This document shows, in pieces, positions 49,979-62,345 of a DNA stretch of 64,000 nt. A program made the position numbers and the translations under genes. This stretch comes from Cavia porcellus. Lineage: Eukaryota > Chordata > Mammalia > Rodentia > Caviidae. A model generated the notes under the pieces. The model was given only the letters and a program-made list of their open reading frames with translations, searched no databases and was not told the DNA's origin. The stretch lies in contig NW_026947484.1 in the NCBI RefSeq assembly GCF_034190915.1, positions 138,482,982 to 138,546,981 on the forward strand, given 5' to 3'. How positions within the stretch are numbered: the first letter of the stretch is position 1; each line of letters starts with the position of its first letter.

Positions 49979-51419
49979 TTGCATCTAGAAGTTGCATGTT
50001 TTACACGAACCCACATAAACACTTGCATGCACACACAAACTGGTAATGTGTTCTATTTTGTACAACTCAGTGGAGTCGAGAAGCATCTGACCAAATATTA
50101 CGTTAGAGAAAATAACACATAGAACATATTTTAAAAATCTCATATAGCAAGCAGTCTAGAGACAGTATAGTTATGAGGGAGACCTCTTTTGCAAGACACT
50201 GCACATGAACAGCTTAAATCTTGTCTTACTAAGTCTCAATTACTTAATATCTATGCTGTGTGGCTTTTCTGCTCCAGAAAGAAGGCGATGTAGTCAGCTT
50301 TGGTGGTTTCACGAGTTAGGGAATTTAGAGTGTTAGTTTAGCAATCAGTTTCCAGGCCCAGCAGTGTGAAGTTTAAATGCTCAAATGTTATATCCATACC
50401 TAACTTGAAAGTGTATCCCTTAGCAAGCATGTTTGTTTCATAATACTATTTTAGAGGTAATACATAACACTCATCATTGTAAAACCAATATATTATTTAG
50501 CCCTCTTCTGATAATACAGTTACATACATTTATTTTCAGACAAGTAAACTGGAACTTCAACCAGACTGTTTAAAAAGGTTGCCTTGTGCCTCACAAATGG
50601 AAAGGGATATAATCTCACTTTGAATTCATACTTTTCACTACAGATTTCATGCTTTCCCTCTACATTATCCTAAGTGCTCATTTACCTATCTTTGATATGA
50701 TGTCTGAGAATCTATTATAACACGTACATGGCATGAGATAAAGACAGGCATAAGTAAGTTTGAATTCACAAGTTAGATTGTAAGTCATTCTCACCACTCA
50801 TAGTCTCACCTATACTGAAACAACACTGTTTAGATCTGTTGCCTGCACTCTGGAGATGGCAGCTTACTTTTAGGGTGCTGTATGCACAGTGAGTCATGTA
50901 ATTATGATGGAATAGTGTCTCAACTCCTCCCACTTCTCCTCATAGATTCTCTGAGCCCTTAAGAGCAGCAACATCTCTGTATTTCTGGGATTTGGTATAA
51001 GACACCTATCTGCCCCTCTACCCGCTTCTCCCAAGCTGAGAATGCTTTCACGAGAAAAGTCAGGCAGCAAACTCCACACTGCCCTCCTCCTGCCTGAATA
51101 GGGTAGCCTCAGCCTAGCTCTGTGAAAGGCTGTCACCTTCCACACCCCTCCCCTCCTCACACTAGACATGTTCAGTCTTCATCCCTACTCTATTTCCCTG
51201 TAGTTGGTCAGGCAGGAAGCCTGTCTAAGGCAGCCTGTTTTTGCTTTCCTCATCCAATTCTCTTCTAATTTCTTACTTATTTGCCCAGCACTCTTTTAAT
51301 GGAATATACTGCCAATCTTTAGAAAGAAAAACCCTCCGGTCCTCAACCCCCTGATTTTCTTAGCAAAAGCCTGGCTCTTCCCTGGTAGTCTACCTAATGT
51401 GTTCTCAGGCAGTATCTTT
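49979..51419. other. Intergenic DNA, unassigned
   Basis: No gene or recognised repeat. 50890-51180 is richer in G+C and carries a 91-codon minus-strand open frame without motif. Confidence 0.4.
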
Positions 51420-51850
51420 TTCTTTTCTCTCTCTCTTTTTTTTAATTTTAAAGATAATAAAACCCAACACAACAAAACAGAATAAAGCTAAACAAAACAA
51501 AGTGGTACAATTTGGTACAGAACTTTGAAGCAAGACAATAGGAAATCAACAATGGCTACCTTAGAATTATAATTTCACAATAGTTGTCCATTCCACTAGA
51601 CATAGCAAAAATCAAACTAAATAAAACCAATCAAAACAGAACATTGAATAAAGCAAAACAATACGTTGGAACAAAACAAGACAATGAGAACAATATTGGA
51701 CTTCAAAAACAAGACATATTTGCTGTATTGCATACTATTATCCTCCCAATATATGCTCAGACCACCAACCCCAGACCTGTAAAGTCAACCAAACAATACA
51801 AGCATTCAGTTGCTGTTCATAGCTCTGTTGCTATCAACTCAGCCTGTCCT
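51420..51850 (-). mobile_element. L1 3' UTR-like sequence, antisense
   Basis: The plus strand begins TCTCTTTTTTTTAATTTTAAAG (tail complement). It continues GGTACAATTTGGTACAGAACTTTG and ACAATAGGAAATCAACAATGG, which parallel GGGTACAAATTATACAGAATTTC and ACAGTAGGAAATCACTAG of the element at 764-1033. Further right, GCATACTATTATCCTCCCAATATATGCTCAGACC resembles, in reverse, the CTGAGCAGCTCTTTTGAAGATAACAATATGC block of 31380-31412. An AAAACAAAAC-rich stretch is part of it. Confidence 0.55.
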
Positions 51851-52270
51851 CTGAACTAGCCAGCTGCTCACAGGGGGAGATGGGGAAGAGAGAAGTTCTT
51901 GATTCTCAGTCGGCCAGCTAATAAGCTCAGGGGGGAGCTATCTGGCTTCTCTCCTCCTGGACCCCACATGGACTGCGTGATTACCGGACTTCTTTTTCTT
52001 GATGGCCTCCTCCCAGCCCTGATATGGTTCCTGCTGATCCACGGGAGATGCTTTCTCCATGTTTCTTATCCCAACCGTGGACATCTGAGTTGTCCTCCGG
52101 GCCTTCGTCCAGTCTCCAGAGTCATGTCCAGACCGCTTTACCTTCCTGCTTGCACCCCTTTTCATCCTCCCAGCTCATCCCGAGTGCACACTCTCAGCTC
52201 TGCTGTCTATCTGCCTTTCTTGCACAGTCAGCTACAGATCTCCAGGTCACTCTCTTTATCTCTTGGCTAT
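51851..52270. other. GC-rich unidentified block
   Basis: About 400 bp, much richer in G+C and CpG than its flanks and directly continuous with the antisense L1 tail. It is open on both strands (plus 51899-52393, 164 codons; minus 52165-51938, 75 codons), but neither protein shows a motif I recognise. It may be the 5' part of the same retroposon (possibly with 5' inversion), a 3'-transduced segment, or a decayed retrocopy. Confidence 0.35.
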
Positions 52271-53125
52271 TTTAGGGTCCTGGTAATGTCATATTTCTTT
52301 TTTAAAATGACAATTCTGGTAATTCATAACACCTTCCATGTTTGCATGATGGGATCTTCCCTCCTTTACTCCTACCTAACCATTCATTCTTAGACTTACG
52401 CCTGCAGCACTGACATTACTAACAGCTACAGCTACTCTTGATCCCATTTCAATCATTTCTCTTCACAACTGCTCCCTGGCTCTCTAATTCACTCTCTCCA
52501 GTATGTGTCTCCAGCAGTTTCCCAACTCCACAGGAAGTGAACCTACTCTATTTTTCTGTCACTCAGCCTTCTCCAGCTCCTTTATCCTTATGGTTTTAAT
52601 TCTATATTTCATCATTAAAATCATGGCCTTGTATATGTATCAACTCATTTGTCTCTCTTTCCTTCCAACACATTTGTGCAGCAAAATCACAATTCTAGTT
52701 TACCCCAAGTTGCTGTCTACTTCATGTGATTTCCAAGGAACGGAACGCCACAGGAGAAAAAAGACATAACCATACGAATTGGTCTCACCATTAACTGCAG
52801 GTGGGCTCTGGTGCTGCCCTGGAATTCTGTTTCCTTTTACCGGTCCCTCTATCACTTTCCCAGGTGACTATTTTCTTCTATTTTTTCTACCTTTAACATG
52901 TCCTTCACCTGCCTTCAGTTAATGACTTAGCTTTCTTCAAATACATGTTTCCACTGCTAAACTTAAAAACTACGTACAGTTATTCTCATTTTTTTCTTTT
53001 TGTCCTCTGATTATGCATGTGCTAAAACCTTGTGCACTTACACTGGAGCCCGTCCATTCTCTCCTACAAAAGGGCATCAACGTTGTACTGAATTTCATTG
53101 CTTCAAAATTTCTGTTTTGAAGGCT
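52271..53125. other. Pyrimidine-rich intergenic DNA, possibly old LINE
   Basis: CT-rich on plus with several TCACTC/CTCC blocks like those in sense L2 copies. No ordered match could be shown. No gene. Confidence 0.3.
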
Positions 53126-53129
53126 TAAC

Positions 53130-53460
53130 ATGAAGAATGTCATAATGTGACAGTATTTGGAACCTGGGTCTTAAAAAGCGAGTAAGGCTAAATGAGGCTA
53201 TTGAGGAGGTCTTTAGTCCAGTGTGACTGGGGTCTTTTTGGAGGAGATTAGCACACAAATGTGCACAGAAGAAAGACTTAACAGAAAACAGAGGAAGACG
53301 GCAAACATCTACAAGTGCAGGAGAGACGCCTCAAAGAAAACAGTTCTGAAGATATTTTGATCTTGGACTTCAGACCTCTAAAACTGTAAAGGAATCAACT
53401 TTTGCTGGCCACCATGTCTGTAGCATCTTGTTATAGAAACTAATTCAGCATCTCTCTTAA
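53130..53460 (+). mobile_element. MLT1-like MaLR LTR
   Basis: TATTTGGAACCTGGGTCTT, GGCTAAATGAGGCTATTGAGG, CCAGTGTGACTGGGGTC, GGAAGACGGCAAACATCTAC and TTGATCTTGGACTTCAGACC, then TTGTTATAGAAACTAATTCAG. These are the ordered landmarks of an MLT1-class LTR in sense orientation. Confidence 0.65.
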
Positions 53461-53689
53461 AATTCATCTTTTTCTGACATCATCAAATTTTTCCTCACTA
53501 CTAAACTGTTTACATCAGCATACCAAGGGGTTATACTGTATTCCATAATCAAAAATTACCCTGGAGTGCTTTCAGATTGCCTTTTAGCTTTTCTCCTCTT
53601 TCCATTAAAATGCTTCAAAAAGGTAGTCTCTATTCAGTGTCACCTCTCACTTTCTACTCAGATCTCTTTACACCAACTCTAGTATGGCA

Positions 53690-54180
53690 CCTGGGTACCT
53701 CCAAAGCATTCCTTCTTACCCAAGCCATTGTCATCTCTCTCACAGTAATAACCTAGCAGCTTGTTCTGTTTCCATCTTGCCCTAATGATCAATTCTGACC
53801 ACAGTTATATTTAAAAACAAGTCAGTTCGTGTCCCCCAATCTACTCCTAAAAGCCCTTGCCTGGCCTCCTATCTCATTAAAACCCCAAAACCTTCTCTGT
53901 GATGTAAAATGGAAGAATGCTGTAGCTCCGTGACACCTCTCTGATTTCTGTGATGTTTCTTTCATTTTCTCTGACTTTACTGAGTGAGCCTCTCTCTGTT
54001 CATGAATATGCTATGCGGCCTTTGCAGGTTTCAGTTCTCTTCCATCTAGTTATTTTATGTTTGTTTCTTCATTTATTTCAGGTCAATCTGCTGTCATTTT
54101 ATATGTTTTTCTTCATTTAATTCAGGTCAGTCTCTGTCCTCTGCCTCTAACATTTCTCTTCTCTCATTTATTTTGCCAAA
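53690..54180 (+). mobile_element. L2 LINE fragment, sense
   Basis: Contains CATTGTCATCTCTCTCACAG, CAGTTATATTTAAAAACAAGTCAG, TCAGTTCGTGTCCCCC, CTTGCCTGGCCTCCTATCTC and GGCCTTTGCAGGTTTCAGTTC. These fit the L2 reverse-transcriptase C-terminal region and its 3' side. No intact frame. Confidence 0.55.
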
Positions 54181-57100
54181 GATATGCAAACTGGAATACC
54201 TGAAGTTTTGAAATTCAAAACACATTGCCTCTGTGTTGACCCTAAGTTTGGCAAACTTTTTCTTCCCCTACTCTCTTCCCTTTCTCCACATTTTCAGCAA
54301 AAACTTAAGAGATATAAGCCTGTTTACTATAAGGCAGTATTTGCAAAATATTATGAATTATTTGTTGTTATTATTATCTGGAGGACTTTGGGGTATATTT
54401 TAAGGAAGTTAAAAAGTGGGTGCGATATTTTAGCCTGAAGACAGGCTTTCACAAGACAGAGTGAAACAACTTCAATAGGCGAGGATCTGCAGGTGTTCTC
54501 AGAAGCGCATCTGCTCATTGCTCAGCCCTGATACCTTTCACGGTGAGGGGAAAGGTGTTGGTTCTATAAAATAGCCGAGGCAAGTGAAACTGAAATTGAT
54601 TAAAGTAAATTATACCTACACCTCAATTCTCTCCTTTGAAGACAGGAGTAAATTTGGTTTCCTACATCCAGGTGGTCCTCAGATGTCCTAAATTAAAACA
54701 CCATGAGAAGGGGGCTTTCACAGCAAGTCTACACTGGCTAATTTGCCAGGGCTAAGTCCTTGCCCTGTATTTCCATGCGGCAGTCCCAGAGGAAACTGCC
54801 CAGCAAGCAGGCAACCATGAAGTGTGAGTCTTTTCTTGGTGTTGGAAACGGGCCAAGACTATGAATGTTAATCACCCAATTCTTGTAAAAGAGAACTGTG
54901 GGGACTTTAATAACCACAAATGGCTGAAGTCTTCATTTTCCCTTTCACCTGTGAAGTTCTATCAGATGGCACTGGCAGTTCTAGATGAATATTTACACAA
55001 TATGCAAAACTAGACATAGGAAGTTAGGGCCCTGCTGTTTCCTGATCTCACATTTGGAACATGGTGAAATATGGCCCTTGAGTAATGGTTTTCCATCGCC
55101 TTTGAGGTCAAATCTGAAAATCATACATTTCACGGTGCAAACACTTCTCCTTAAATAGTTTGCTTGCTTTATTTCATCCTTTTCCTCTACACTCTGATGC
55201 TACCAAAAACTTGGAGATTCTCTTTGGGCTATGACACTCATAGTATATGAGCATCAACTATGAAAAAGTCTGTGGAAGGAATCTTTTCACTTCCTGCTCA
55301 CTTGAACCCTTGCTTGGGTCTTATTTCTCTTAAACGACATATGATGGTCTTGAGGATCAAGGGCAAAGAGTTAATGATACTTTTGTAAGTTATAAAGTGT
55401 TGTATCAGACATTTTGGAGGCTACATTTTTATGAATATATCTATTTTTTCAAATTTCCACTAAATTAAATACAGGAAGGCATTGGAAATCATAGGAGTTA
55501 CCACCCCACTCAGCAGAACCAAGCAAAACCAGCCACTTGCTTTACTCCAAGCAGAACATTTAGAGGAGAGCTGTATGATACTCTTGTATTGTTTTTTGAA
55601 GTGAAGGTAAAAATGTTACTTACGTATTATAATACAGATACATTTTTTTTGTTCATGAAGAAAAACTGACTCCAACTTTCAAATTTATAAAGTGGTAGAA
55701 ATCCTTTAACAACCAAGGATCAAAGCCATAAAATATTTTCATTATAAACCAGAGCTTCTTACTGCTTTACAGAGTGTTAAAAGAAGTTCATCAGATCAGT
55801 GAACATTAAGGGCAGAAAGTTTTAAGATGTGTTTGAGTCTAAGGCTACAGATAGAAGGCAGAGACAGATGTTTGGAAACCTAAGTGAAGTAAAGGAGGAC
55901 TAAGCCACTGTCATCTATGCTTTTTTGGCCTATTTATTTTAGAATAAGGCCCGAATAGTCTTGATTCTATGAGGGGATTTGATTTCATCTCATTTTCCAA
56001 TCACAGGGGCTACTTAACACTACTTAAGCCAATAACTCTGTAGATTTTACCCCCATGGGTCCAACTCCTGGCAAAGTCCATACATGCCACTGTTCTTTTG
56101 GGTCTTAGGTCATTGTAGTTATTTGAAAGGCCAAGAGTTTGTAAATCCTTTGTTATTCAGGGATTGGTTGTCATTAAAACAGAGAGGAGAAAAAGGCTTG
56201 AAGAGAGAGTTTATTTGATCATGGAATATGGATAGGAAAATATGATGTAGATAGAGTCATACGCTGGAAAAATTAAAATGTTTTGCATGCTATATATCTT
56301 TCTTTATGTTTGTATATTCTAAAGAAAGGACCAGAAAGAATCTTGTTTCAAATAGTGAAGAGACATCTCTCTTCTACGCTCAAGATCTACCATTTCCTAT
56401 TAAATTTGACTTTTGGTGGCTTACTTAATTAATCTAACACACATTTCAGAGCAAGTACTATCTTATAGGCACCAAATTCAGTGCTGGCCATATAGTGGGG
56501 GAAAAAAAAACAGGTAAGAGACAGGATACTAAAAAAGTAACCATTTGCATGGGTATTGGGCAGCTCCATAACAATCTCTAAGACTATGGGCAAAACGCTG
56601 AAAATAAGAAAACCGACTTTTTCCCTGAGTTTCCTCACAGCAACAGCTGTGGCCCCTTGCAAAGCAATTAAGCCTGTGGCTAGGATTCCAATCCCATTTC
56701 ATCTAGGCAGGATCACAACCTTGGAACAATCTTGACAGGAGACTCTTAATCGATAACATTCCTTTGTTTTTGCCTTGGCATCTCAGATGGTGGCATTCCC
56801 GAGGCTGATTAGCTCCAAGTTCCTTCCCTGTGAAGCCAAAGCCACCATGTAATTTCCATTAGACCTGAAAATGATACTGATTTAAAGCTTAGATGGAGCT
56901 CATAAGCCATCGTCTAATCATACTTAAGAATTAACTGGCCTGAGCTCTATGTTCTTCATTTCTTTAGTAGTAAAATGATTCTGAAAAATTTGTGTCACTC
57001 TTTGGGGACCATCAAATAAGAACGATGACAGCCTAGTTTAGAATCAAGTACTGCGCTGTCAGAAATCTGATACTGAATCATTGTTTGAATTTGAGAAAGC

Positions 57101-60100
57101 CCTTTAGCTTTCCTTCTCTTACTCCTACTCTGTTCTTTCAGTATTTTTGATGCACCAGGCTTTAGACCTGGACAAACTGGATAAAGAACACCTGTGCACC
57201 AAAAATGAGTACAGTCTGAAGAAATGAGCTTGTAAAGCAGTATACCTGGAACACCGTGGGGTAGGCCTGTGGCTGAGGTATGCCTTAGGTGCTCAGAAAC
57301 AGGCAGGAGGCAGACCCACTCCTTCAGGGAGACTACATAGGGGAATTCAGCAATGCATCCCACAGGTACTTATCAATGAGCTAAATTTTGAGGAATGAGG
57401 AGGATTTCTCTGAGTGGAAAAAAGAGGGGTGGTAGCAAACCGCTCCTACTTGCTCTGTCCTTGAAAAGGACAGTATTCTAGGATTGGATTTAGAACTACT
57501 TTGAGAATATATACATAAAACACAACAGATGCCCAGCTCCTCCATGAATGCCAAAGCATGCCAGCCTCAACAGGAAATTGATGCCACATTAGTCTTACAC
57601 CTCTGATGGCTGCTTCCACCAATGCCAGGGAATGCTTGTTAATGTTTGTCCCTTGGCAGTCTCACAGCAGTATCCTCTGCTGTATCCTGTATCCTCTGCT
57701 GGTTTGGGCTGATGCTGAGACGGGCAGAGCCTGTGGTGAGATAGCTCTCAGAGATGTAAAAGATACCAGTGCAGTGTCTGAGAAGCAAGAGCGTTGCCTT
57801 CCAAGGAAGGAGGCTTGGATTTCTTTCTTCTACTCATTTTTATTTTGTGGGAGGACTTTCTTATATAGCTCTCTAGGAGAAGTGAGCTCAAACTCAGTCT
57901 TGTCTCTGTAAAAGTTCCTTTACATTCTTATAATCTATTAGCTACCACGACACCTGTGTGGGCAGAGCTGCCCTGATGAGGGAGAATGTATAGTGCAGTG
58001 ACAGATAATAGGCAGGTATCTGTGAAGGCATCTGAAATCTCAGGGCTATAGAGACTTGGTTATCAGTGGTGAAAAGGACAATATCAGGCAATGTCACCTA
58101 GGCTCTGTCATGGTGCCCAGTAATTATCCTAATCACTGGGCTTTCCATAAAAGACCTGCAAAGAAATCAGCAAACAAACCAACAAAAAGTGAGCATGCTG
58201 TCCATACCACTTCTTGTACATGTAAAGTTCTAGAACTCTGTTGCTTCATCCACAACATGTTGAGAAGGGAAGGACTTAGGTTATGTGATTCTTCCAAGTC
58301 CTGCAAGAAGCAGTAGCTTACAGGACTTGACCTTTACAGATTATAGACGACCCTAAAATCTGAACACTGTGTTTATTACATGGAGTGGAGATCTTAAAGA
58401 TTGATTCTACAGAATGGATGTTTAAGATAACATTATACATAAAAGGTATATTATACAGTGTTATACAAAAGAAAGGCATTTTAATGTCCTGTGTTTGTGA
58501 AAATTCTAAGTAATTTTTAGGTTAATACCAGCAGTCTTACTGTATTAAACTAGAATCATAGGAAGATTAAAATATAAGACATATTACTCAAAGTGGAATA
58601 ATGCCAACATTCTCATTTTTTTTGACAGTTACAAAAATAAGCCAAAAAGAAGATGTAGTAGCTTCAAGAATAAATATCACAGAGAATGTAAGTGGTTGAA
58701 CTGGAAGATATAATTGGTTTATGAGGACAAAGCGTTAGCATTAAGCCCCCCTCCTTCAGGTTTTACAATCTAGATCATGGTGTCATTACTTTTAAGGCTT
58801 TAAAATTAGGAGTGGCAATACTGGCTTCATATTGGTTGATGTCTTAGGGACATTTGAGAATAATGACAGATGTGCATTACATGCTCTCCTGAGAGAGAAG
58901 TGTAATGCTGCAGAGGCCACAGACACTGGCTGAGTGAGGGTGGGGCCCTTTTGCTAGGCTGTGGTGAGGCTTCCTTCTGAGTCTCTTGTGATGTTTGGGT
59001 GTAGTGAGTGCATCCAGTTTCACTGCCTGTGTAAGGTTCACATTCTTTCATGTCCTTGTTTATAACACTTATTGGTAGAGCAGCCTCCTTCTCTCTTGGC
59101 CATGACACTCATGCATGCTGCCTGAGGGTCCCTAGGCATTGAGACCAGGCTCAGTTTGGCTCGCTTATTCACTGGGGCAGAGTTTCTGTGTTTTCTTCCT
59201 TTTTCTTCCCATGTCCTGTATATGTTCTAGATATTGTCCTGAGCAGGTGGTTCCTGCTTTCCTGGAACACATATTAGCATGGGAAAGAAAAAAATCAATA
59301 GATGGTATCATTCCAGATTGCAATGTGAACCAAAAGCGTAATGAGATGATGTGACATACAATGATACGAAGAGCTGGACTATGCCCTCTTCCATACTTGG
59401 ATGCTGAGGCCTGGGACAGAGTCCAGAAATATTCATTGTTAACCCGAACAAAAGAGGATTCCAACGCAGCTGGTCCTTGGACCACCATTTTAGCATTACT
59501 GTGCCAGAGAATGTTCTGAGGAGTGTGTGATCTTCAAGGTCATGATCTTTTAGAGTGAGGGGAGGGTAGTGGGTGTGGTTTAGGGTGAAGGTTAATTTCT
59601 TTGTGCAGATTACCACCTGAAGCTGCCTTTCCCTGCCGCCCCCACTCAGTTCCAGCAGCTGCCTTCTGTGCAGGAATAGGCCTTGCCACCTGTTGGCCCC
59701 GGCCTCAAACTCAGGGGATTAATATGTTCTTTTCCTGAATGACAGTAGAGGGAGGAAGGGAAGCCAAATTGCTTACATGGTTCTCCTTATCTGTCTTCTC
59801 CCGGGTCCTTTTCTGATCCTCCTTTCCTGGATCTGACTTCCCCCTCTCAATTCCACTGTGAGCAGCAGCTGCTTCCCTCTGGTCAGATGGGCTTCCATGC
59901 CAGCTGTCTGACGTCACACATCAATCTTCTGTTTTACTGCAAATCTCTACCGATCAAATTTCACATTTCCAGGACTCTGGCCATAAAGCCCCTTTCTCCA
60001 GTATAATTAGTAATTAGAGGAAAAATGTTAGCTGACATTCACTCAATCCCCATCTGTCAAATGGAGAAATTCTCATTCAAGCCAAGACCTGACCACTCTG

Positions 60101-60792
60101 TCTAAGAAATGGAGTGCTCATAACCTGCTCTTCCGAACTAAGTGGTTCTAGTGGAGAGGGTGTATATTTTGAAGTGTCCATTGAGCTGTATCTGTATAGT
60201 TCATTAATAATGTAAAAACTCCCATCTGTCATCCTCTGTGCCATTGCTTCTGATGTTAAGTGAGTGCGAACATTACTAGAAGTTCCTCTTTTTGGAGCTT
60301 ACTTCCTATATATTGTCTCCTGCTGCCTCATGATTCCCTCATGAAAGGACTGGCCACATTTGTCAGTTGATCAATGGAGGCTCAAAGTGCTGAAAGTGGA
60401 AGGGAGGTATGTCTCCTATGAAAACTATGTGATGCTTGCTGATTTGCCTAAGTGGAGAAAATTAGATGAGGGTACTGTATATTCCTTAATTATTTTTGTC
60501 ACATGCAAAAAGGAGTGCATGAAATATTAATGAAACTAATGCTTTGCTGAGCTTGAGCTTTATTTGTTCTTAGCTAAACATGGGCCAACATCAGTCTAGA
60601 TTCATTAAGCAGGTAAAGTAACATTTTGCAAATCTAATGGGTTTCCAGAGAAAGACAATGATTTGTTATCTGAAGATAAGAACATTAGGTGTCTGGATTA
60701 CTTTTGAGAGCTAAACCTAATGAAGACATTAAATCCTTTCTATGGTACAGAAGGAAGTCATGAAAAATTATTATTTGAAGAGTGCTTGAATA
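54181..60792. other. Intergenic DNA, sparse repeats
   Basis: No coding exon recognised. Two short antisense L2 3' fragments are likely. 56440-56560 has CAGTGCTGGCCATATAGTGG. 59215-59360 has ATTGTCCTGAGCAGGTGGTTCCTGC followed by GCTTTCCTGGAACACATATTAGC. The long open frames at 56995-57363, 57606-57911 and 59165-59616 overlap in several frames and show no family motif. Most of this interval looks single-copy and could hold conserved regulatory elements that I cannot detect without alignment. Confidence 0.4.
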
Positions 60793-60823
60793 CAGAGAGA
60801 AAGAGAGAGAGAGACAGAAAGAG

Positions 60824-60870
<47 letters not shown>
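60793..60870. repeat. (GA)n microsatellite
   Basis: Imperfect GA repeats from 60793, perfect from about 60826 to 60870. An open frame across it (Arg/Glu repeat) is an artefact. Confidence 0.95.
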
Positions 60871-60872
<2 letters not shown>

Positions 60873-60945
60873 AGTCTCAGAAAGAGATTGTTAGTTGTTT
60901 CAAATATTTAGAAGACTTGCACATTCTGAAGGTTTGCCCTCCCTT

Positions 60946-61030
60946 GAAATTCTGTATTATTTGTACCCTTTTACTACTTCTTTTTTAAATTTTATTTCCT
61001 TTCTTTTTTTCTTCAAATAATAATAAAAGG
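60946..61030 (+). mobile_element. L1 3' tail fragment, family B
   Basis: GAAATTCTGTATTATTTGTACCC, a T-rich stretch and TTCAAATAATAATAAAAGG match the last 85 bp of the elements at 764-1033 (reverse) and 49740-49978. Very short 5'-truncated copy. Confidence 0.62.
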
Positions 61031-61089
61031 TTTATCCTCATTCTGTAGCATCAAAAGTCAACTTGGTGGATGACAGTTATGGAGTGTGG

Positions 61090-61310
61090 GATTTTAATTT
61101 TATATACCGAGCACTGGAGTCCAAAAGTCTTAAAAGTGAATTCTGATTCTACCATTTAGCAGCTGTGTGATAGTGTGTAAGTTTTTTTTTTTTTGACCCT
61201 CTATACCTCTGTTTTCACATCTGTAACACAAGGGTAATAATAGAACCAAAATGAGTTACTGGCTATGAAATGCTGTAATGGAGACTGATACAGAGTAAAC
61301 AAGAAGTGGC
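61090..61310 (+). repeat. MIR SINE
   Basis: GCACTGGAGTCCAAAAGTC, ATTCTGATTCTACCATTTAGCAGCTGTGTGATAG, CTCTGTTTTCACATCTGTAAC and GGTAATAATAGAACC. Good core order. A T run (61181-61193) has expanded inside it. Confidence 0.75.
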
Positions 61311-61839
61311 TTGGTCATTTTGGCTAGGAAGTTCAACATGTTTCGGAATGTTCATAAATGAACAAAGCTTCTGAGCTCAGACTTAGAGATTCATGATACA
61401 CAGGAAAGTTAAAAACACAAAATAAAGCAAAAACTGTATTACCTATTTAGCCAAATGTTTTCCATTAATTTCACCATAGAAATTCTTCTTTATTAGAGAA
61501 CTACATTGTAAAATATAGTGCTACAGAAAACACATTTGAGAAAAAGTTGAATGATAGAATTGGCCAGTTGGTTGTGCTGATGGAAGTGATTACATTTTGA
61601 TGAACTGATTAAGTTTGATTTGTGGAAAGAGCTTCTGCTCTGTTAGTGTTAAGAATATCAGGGTAGTGAGTGATGCTGCCTTCCAACACCAACAGTAACC
61701 ATGTAGAGAACACTATACACCTCAAAACACCACCTTCCAAATTTCTGTGTTTTGGAACAGATGAAACTTCTAGAAATGAGTGACTGGGAGTAAACAGATG
61801 ATCAGTAATTTCACGTTCATGCAAAAGACATTTGTGTAC

Positions 61840-62110
61840 ACCAGGTCTTGTGAGAAATATGAGGAAAACTGAGACATCATCCCTCTCCTCTGATGTGGAA
61901 ATGGACTGACTTATAACACAATGTGATTATCGTCTCAGTGAGAAAAGTAAAATGGCTGAGGGAAGAGGTCCGAGGAGGGTGGCCTCTGCAGATGCCTTGC
62001 TTTTAGACCTTTGCTGCAAGCTGAAGGGGTTCATAATATAGGTGGAGACACAGACAAAGACATGGAAGAAGAGCTAGAGGGATCTGGAGAAAGAGGCCAA
62101 GACAAAATAG
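61840..62110 (-). repeat. Possible L2 fragment, antisense
   Basis: ATCATCCCTCTCCTCTGATG, then GAAAAGTAAAATGG, GGTCCGAGGAGGGTGGCCTCTGCAG and GATGCCTTGC resemble the complement of the L2 C-terminal region. Weak. Confidence 0.4.
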
Positions 62111-62189
62111 GATACATTTATGTTCAAAGACCGGAATATATCCAATGTGCCATCACATTCATAGATTACTGAGAAAGGTATAGATTATA

Positions 62190-62345
62190 ATCAGGAAGCT
62201 GTAAGGTTTCACATTTGCATCTGTTGCTTATGAAGTCATATTAATAAGCTACACCATCTTTAGAAGTGTTTGAACCACAGTTTCATTTGTAAAATGTGAG
62301 ATGAGAATGGAATGGGTCCTTGAGGCTCCTTTTATCTGATATGCT
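62190..62345 (+). repeat. MIR-like SINE fragment
   Basis: TTTGAACCACAGTTTCATTTGTAAAATGTGAGATGAG and GGGTCCTTGAGGCTCCTTTTATCTGATATG follow the MIR post-core order. Confidence 0.5.

Noticed and set aside
56995..57911. Open frames of 122 (minus) and 101 (plus) codons
   Set aside because: No conserved motif, splice structure or promoter context. Length is within chance for this composition.
60782..60988. Arg/Glu repeat open frame
   Set aside because: It is the translation of a (GA)n microsatellite.
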